Source of the DNA: an uncultured Eubacterium sp.
Lineage (GTDB): Bacteria > Bacillota > Clostridia > Lachnospirales > Lachnospiraceae
Length of the DNA stretch: 7,573 bases
Reading direction: 5' to 3'
Assembly: GCA_934358495.1 (NCBI GenBank)
Contig: CAKRKO010000101.1
Span: forward strand, 1-7,573
Shown: positions 5,090 through 7,573 of the stretch, piece by piece
Layout: every line of letters begins with the position of its first letter
Position numbering within the stretch: the stretch's first letter is position 1
Position numbers and translations under genes: made by a program
The notes under the pieces: generated by a model
Database searches by the model: none
What the model saw: the letters and a program-made list of their open reading frames with translations, nothing else
Told to the model about the DNA's origin: nothing

Positions 5090-6697
5090 ATGAATATATA
5101 TAATATTGACCAGTTTCAAAAAAATGAATACTCATGGAATCCTGTGGAAAAAAGGCGGGCAAGGAATTATTTTATAAAACTTGGCGTTGGTGTGGCACTT
5201 ATATTTGCTCTGTATGGATTATTAGGGTATTTTCTGTTCGTCACACATGCTTTTGTTACGCAGACATTGTGGGGCTATGGAGCGGCAATGGTTATTTTGG
5301 CATTCGGGCTTCGTCTGGCATTGAATGCAGGTAGCAGAAAACAGACACGAAAAATGTCATCGGATGAAAAGCACGATTATGCGCTGTATTTTTATCACAG
5401 ACATGGAAGAAAGAATGCTGTGCTTGGTAACTTTTATCTGGTGATATGCGCGCAGGCAGATGTTTGTCAGCGAAAATACGAACTGGCGGAACAGGCGCTG
5501 GATCAGATTGTCATGGAAAAATGTAAGGCAGATCAGCTGAAACAGATCTGGCTGCTGCGATTGATCATTGCGCTTGCCATTGATGATGAGGAGAAAATGC
5601 AGGAAACATTCATTTGTTACAATGGCATTGAAGTCAGATCAAAAGGATTTCCAGCTACTGATATTGTCAGAGAATGTGTGGATCACAGAGATGCAGAAAC
5701 TTTAACAGAAGTCATGAAGCAGAGTGTTGTGGTGAAAAAGGAGCATCCGCTTCGTATTGGATGTATCAGCATTTTCCTTGCGTACTGCATTTTGTTTTAT
5801 GCGGCAGCACTTGGAATCAATACAGACAGCGGATATGTGCTTCGTTATATGTTTGCAACGATCTCTATCCTGGTGACATTCCTTGGACTGCTGGTTCTGG
5901 TCATCTGGCTGAATATCCGGCTGTTTGGCAATGAAACATTCTCGAGAAGAAGCTCCGTTAACAAGGTCTGCTTTGTTATTATATGTGCAATCTTTCTGCT
6001 TTGCATGGCAGGAAACAGTGTCATAATCTATTTGGGACTGGAATGGAAGGAAGAAGTGATATCGCAGGATGAAAAGTATACCTATCTGAAGGCGTATTCT
6101 GAGAGCGCATATAACGTGACAACGACACTGTATCGGACAAATAATCCGTTTGTTATGCAAAGAATAAATAACTGCCTGCCGTCAGCAGATTCAAACTGGT
6201 CAGAGGATAGTACTGATTCATCCGATTTCAATCAGGATATAACAGACAATTCAACAAATGGCGCATCCAATAGCGCGTCAGATGAAACTGCCGGAGAATC
6301 CGCAACAGATAACGGCGTTTCTGATTCTGACTCTTATTCGAGTGAACTCGAACAGTATCAGCTGCTTGAAAACGAGATAACAGCAGTGTTTGAGTATTTG
6401 CAAAACGAAGGACAGTTTACAGACGCAGAATTGAGCTTCGATGCAAATGCAAAGGGAGAAACCTACGGACTTATCAGTGCCGGTCAGGAGCAGGCAGGAA
6501 CCCGCATGGTGGATGTGGAATATCGTCTGTACATTAATTTTAATGGGGAAAAAACAAACGATGAAGGAAAAACCTGTACAGAAATCGTACTGGAAAAATT
6601 TTATCCGGGTGGAAGCTACAGTACGGAACTGGTAGATTTTTACCTTGTTGATCCGGATACCCTGCAGGTTGTTGATGAACATAAAACTACCTGGTAA
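5090..6697 (+). CDS. Five-helix membrane protein with cytoplasmic helical region and Ser/Asp-rich extracellular tail (unrecognised)
   Basis: I do not recognise a family. With the ATG at 5090 the protein has 535 residues: a short basic N-terminus, TM1 about 29-50, TM2 about 57-78, a cytoplasmic stretch 79-220, TM3 about 221-241, TM4 about 251-278, TM5 about 291-314, then an extracytoplasmic part. The cytoplasmic stretch is alpha-helical and TPR-like in feel (ALYFYHRHGR, YELAEQALDQI, IALAIDDEEKMQET). Positive residues flank TM1 (KRRAR), TM2 (RKQTRK) and TM3 (KKEHPLR), consistent with N-terminus in and C-terminus out. Residues about 362-418 are a low-complexity Ser/Asp/Asn linker. About 419-535 look like a small folded extracellular domain containing GEKTNDEGKTCTEIVLEKFYPGG and ending FYLVDPDTLQVVDEHKTTW. 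Sensor, envelope-stress or cell-wall roles are possible but unsupported. It is preceded by RNA element copy 2 and followed by a hairpin and terminator. Confidence 0.8.
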   Translation: MNIYNIDQFQKNEYSWNPVEKRRARNYFIKLGVGVALIFALYGLLGYFLFVTHAFVTQTLWGYGAAMVILAFGLRLALNAGSRKQTRKMSSDEKHDYALYFYHRHGRKNAVLGNFYLVICAQADVCQRKYELAEQALDQIVMEKCKADQLKQIWLLRLIIALAIDDEEKMQETFICYNGIEVRSKGFPATDIVRECVDHRDAETLTEVMKQSVVVKKEHPLRIGCISIFLAYCILFYAAALGINTDSGYVLRYMFATISILVTFLGLLVLVIWLNIRLFGNETFSRRSSVNKVCFVIICAIFLLCMAGNSVIIYLGLEWKEEVISQDEKYTYLKAYSESAYNVTTTLYRTNNPFVMQRINNCLPSADSNWSEDSTDSSDFNQDITDNSTNGASNSASDETAGESATDNGVSDSDSYSSELEQYQLLENEITAVFEYLQNEGQFTDAELSFDANAKGETYGLISAGQEQAGTRMVDVEYRLYINFNGEKTNDEGKTCTEIVLEKFYPGGSYSTELVDFYLVDPDTLQVVDEHKTTW

Positions 6698-6698
6698 A

Positions 6699-6779
6699 GT
6701 GAACGCAAAATAAGCATTCCCCCGCTTCAAGTGCGTAGAACATTAAGCGGTGGGTAGGGAGATGCTTATGTCAGTTTAC
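6699..6779 (+). ncRNA. Structured inverted-repeat element in the 3' UTR (unrecognised)
   Basis: It begins right after the membrane-protein stop codon. GTGAAC 6699-6704 pairs with GTTTAC 6774-6779 (one G-U). ATAAGCAT 6710-6717 pairs exactly with ATGCTTAT 6762-6769. TCCC 6718-6721 can pair with GGGA 6757-6760, or CCC 6719-6721 with GGG 6752-6754. CCGCTT 6722-6727 pairs exactly with AAGCGG 6745-6750, leaving a 17-base loop (CAAGTGCGTAGAACATT) and a one-sided bulge TGGGTA. The asymmetric bulge and absence of a U tract argue against a simple terminator. It could be a 3'-UTR small RNA with the terminator at 6792, a palindromic repeat unit, or a protein-binding element. The strand is assigned by the upstream gene and is not certain. 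Confidence 0.5.
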
Positions 6780-6791
6780 GAAAGAAAAAAC

Positions 6792-6834
6792 AAGTCGAAC
6801 GCACAAATTTCATGTGCGCTCGACTTATTTTTTT
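6792..6834. terminator. Bidirectional Rho-independent terminator between convergent genes
   Basis: AAGTCGA 6792-6798 and CGCAC 6800-6804 pair with GTGCG 6814-6818 and TCGACTT 6820-6826: 12 bp interrupted by one A/C mismatch, loop AAATTTCAT. On the plus strand it is followed by A and seven T residues (6828-6834). On the minus strand the complement of the A-rich run 6781-6790 supplies a U tract. It therefore ends both the membrane-protein transcript and the regulator transcript. The plus-strand U tract overlaps the regulator stop codon (6833-6835). Confidence 0.92.
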
Positions 6835-7573
6835 ACAGACAGCGTTTGCGTTCGGGATTATTTGATACAAAACGTACTTCCAGTTTGTCTGGGCGGGAAT
6901 AACTTTCTGTATACTCTACAAGGTTACCGTGATGGTCATAGCCAATCAGTTCCAGGTGATTGACGATCATTTCATCTTCCAGATGCAGATAGGAACGGAT
7001 TTTATCTCCGGCTTCTACCATAGTCAGAGATTCCTGAAAAATAACTGGCAGGTGATCTCTGGTGGCCATGTAGTCATACAGAGAAATCTGCTCAAAGTTA
7101 TAGTTATCGATATCCGGGAAAAATTTCAGTGGAACGTAAGTGTATTCAATAGCCAGTGGCTCTTTGTTACCCTGGCGGATACGGTGGATTCCATAAATTG
7201 GTTCTTCAAATGCAAGACCAAGTTTATCAGCATAATAATAACGCCCCTGGATGGTGCCGGTGCACAGTAATTTGTTGGATATCTCGATTCCAAAATTGCG
7301 GACAAGGGAAGTGAAACTGGCATTTTCGGATTCATTTAATACACCGAAAGCGACTTTGTTATATTCCGGTTTCTTGACAAAGGTACCTTTTCCCTGTCGA
7401 CGCACGAGATAATGCTCATTTACAAGTTCATCGATGGCTGTGCGGATGGTAGGTCGGCTTACACCATACATTTCTGCAAGGACTCGTTCACTAGGGATCA
7501 TTTCTCCGGGAAGATATTCATGGCTTTCAATCCTGCTTACAATAATATCGCGCACCTGTGCTGCTACATGATT
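6833..7573 (-). CDS. GntR-family (HutC subfamily) transcriptional regulator, 5' partial
   Basis: Cytoplasmic DNA-binding repressor or activator with an effector-binding UTRA domain. Numbering from the GTG at 7555: the winged helix (about 1-62) shows the GntR signature LPGEMIPSERVLAEMYGVSR followed by PTIRTAIDELVNEHYLVRRQGKGTFV. The UTRA domain (about 70-230) contains YGIHRIRQGNKEPLAIEYTYVP and ends DKLEVRFVSNNPERKRCL. The frame stays open to the window edge (NHVAAQ before that GTG), and GntR proteins normally have about ten residues before the VRDII helix. The GTG is therefore probably internal and the start lies outside. It is transcribed towards the membrane-protein gene and shares its terminator. 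Its targets are more likely upstream of it, outside the window. The effector (sugar phosphate, amino acid or other) cannot be deduced. Confidence 0.92.
   Translation of the reverse strand, partial: NHVAAQVRDIIVSRIESHEYLPGEMIPSERVLAEMYGVSRPTIRTAIDELVNEHYLVRRQGKGTFVKKPEYNKVAFGVLNESENASFTSLVRNFGIEISNKLLCTGTIQGRYYYADKLGLAFEEPIYGIHRIRQGNKEPLAIEYTYVPLKFFPDIDNYNFEQISLYDYMATRDHLPVIFQESLTMVEAGDKIRSYLHLEDEMIVNHLELIGYDHHGNLVEYTESYSRPDKLEVRFVSNNPERKRCL

Noticed and set aside
6699..6779. Third copy of the 150-nt RNA element
   Set aside because: It shares none of the invariant blocks (CGCCCC, CTTG cap, CGGAACAATTCGTAA) and has a different fold.
7553..7555. GTG as the start of the GntR-type regulator
   Set aside because: It would cut off the start of the first DNA-binding helix; the frame continues upstream to the window edge.

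Overview
The window looks like chromosomal DNA of a gut-type Clostridia member, most likely a Lachnospiraceae relative. This rests on protein style (a split sodium-pumping oxaloacetate decarboxylase, an 11-helix NSS transporter, a GreA-like factor, a HutC-type GntR regulator), moderate-to-low GC, strong AGGAG-type ribosome binding sites and sigma-A promoter style. Species cannot be named. There are no tRNA or rRNA genes, CRISPR arrays, transposases or phage genes.

Layout, left to right. (1) 1-2685, plus strand: the 3' part of a sodium-pump decarboxylase operon, with oadB (5' end cut by the window) and oadA separated by about 200 bases. The operon ends in a perfect 38-bp palindromic terminator at 2718-2755. 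The biotin carrier and gamma subunit are not here and are presumably upstream. (2) 2686-2970: terminator, then about 120 bases in which I see nothing, then a very good extended -10 sigma-A promoter and a small leader hairpin. (3) 2971-6697, plus strand: a probable operon of an NSS-family sodium symporter, a GreA-type elongation factor and a large unrecognised five-helix membrane protein, ending in a 3' hairpin and a strong bidirectional terminator. (4) 6833-7573, minus strand: a convergent GntR/HutC-type regulator whose start lies beyond the window.

The most interesting content is not protein coding. The gap between oadB and oadA (1086-1238) and the gap before the membrane-protein gene (4901-5054) hold two copies of the same structured RNA element, 153 and 154 nt long. 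They align almost without gaps. They share short invariant blocks (a 15-nt 3' block, a G(CUUG)C-capped arm, CGCCCC, CGAAT, ATTGTGG), while most paired stems differ in sequence but keep their pairing, i.e. compensatory changes. Each copy lies just upstream of a ribosome binding site, and each has a TATAAC/T hexamer starting exactly 16 bases before its first helix. I do not recognise the element as a known riboswitch or ncRNA class. A third, unrelated structured element (6699-6779) sits in the 3' UTR of the membrane-protein gene.

Functionally, OadA/OadB would couple oxaloacetate decarboxylation to sodium export, and the NSS symporter would spend the sodium gradient on uptake of an amino-acid-like substrate. 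That link is inference. The repeated RNA element ties the decarboxylase operon and the membrane-protein gene together as possible members of one regulon, or marks them as landing sites of a mobile or dispersed RNA element.
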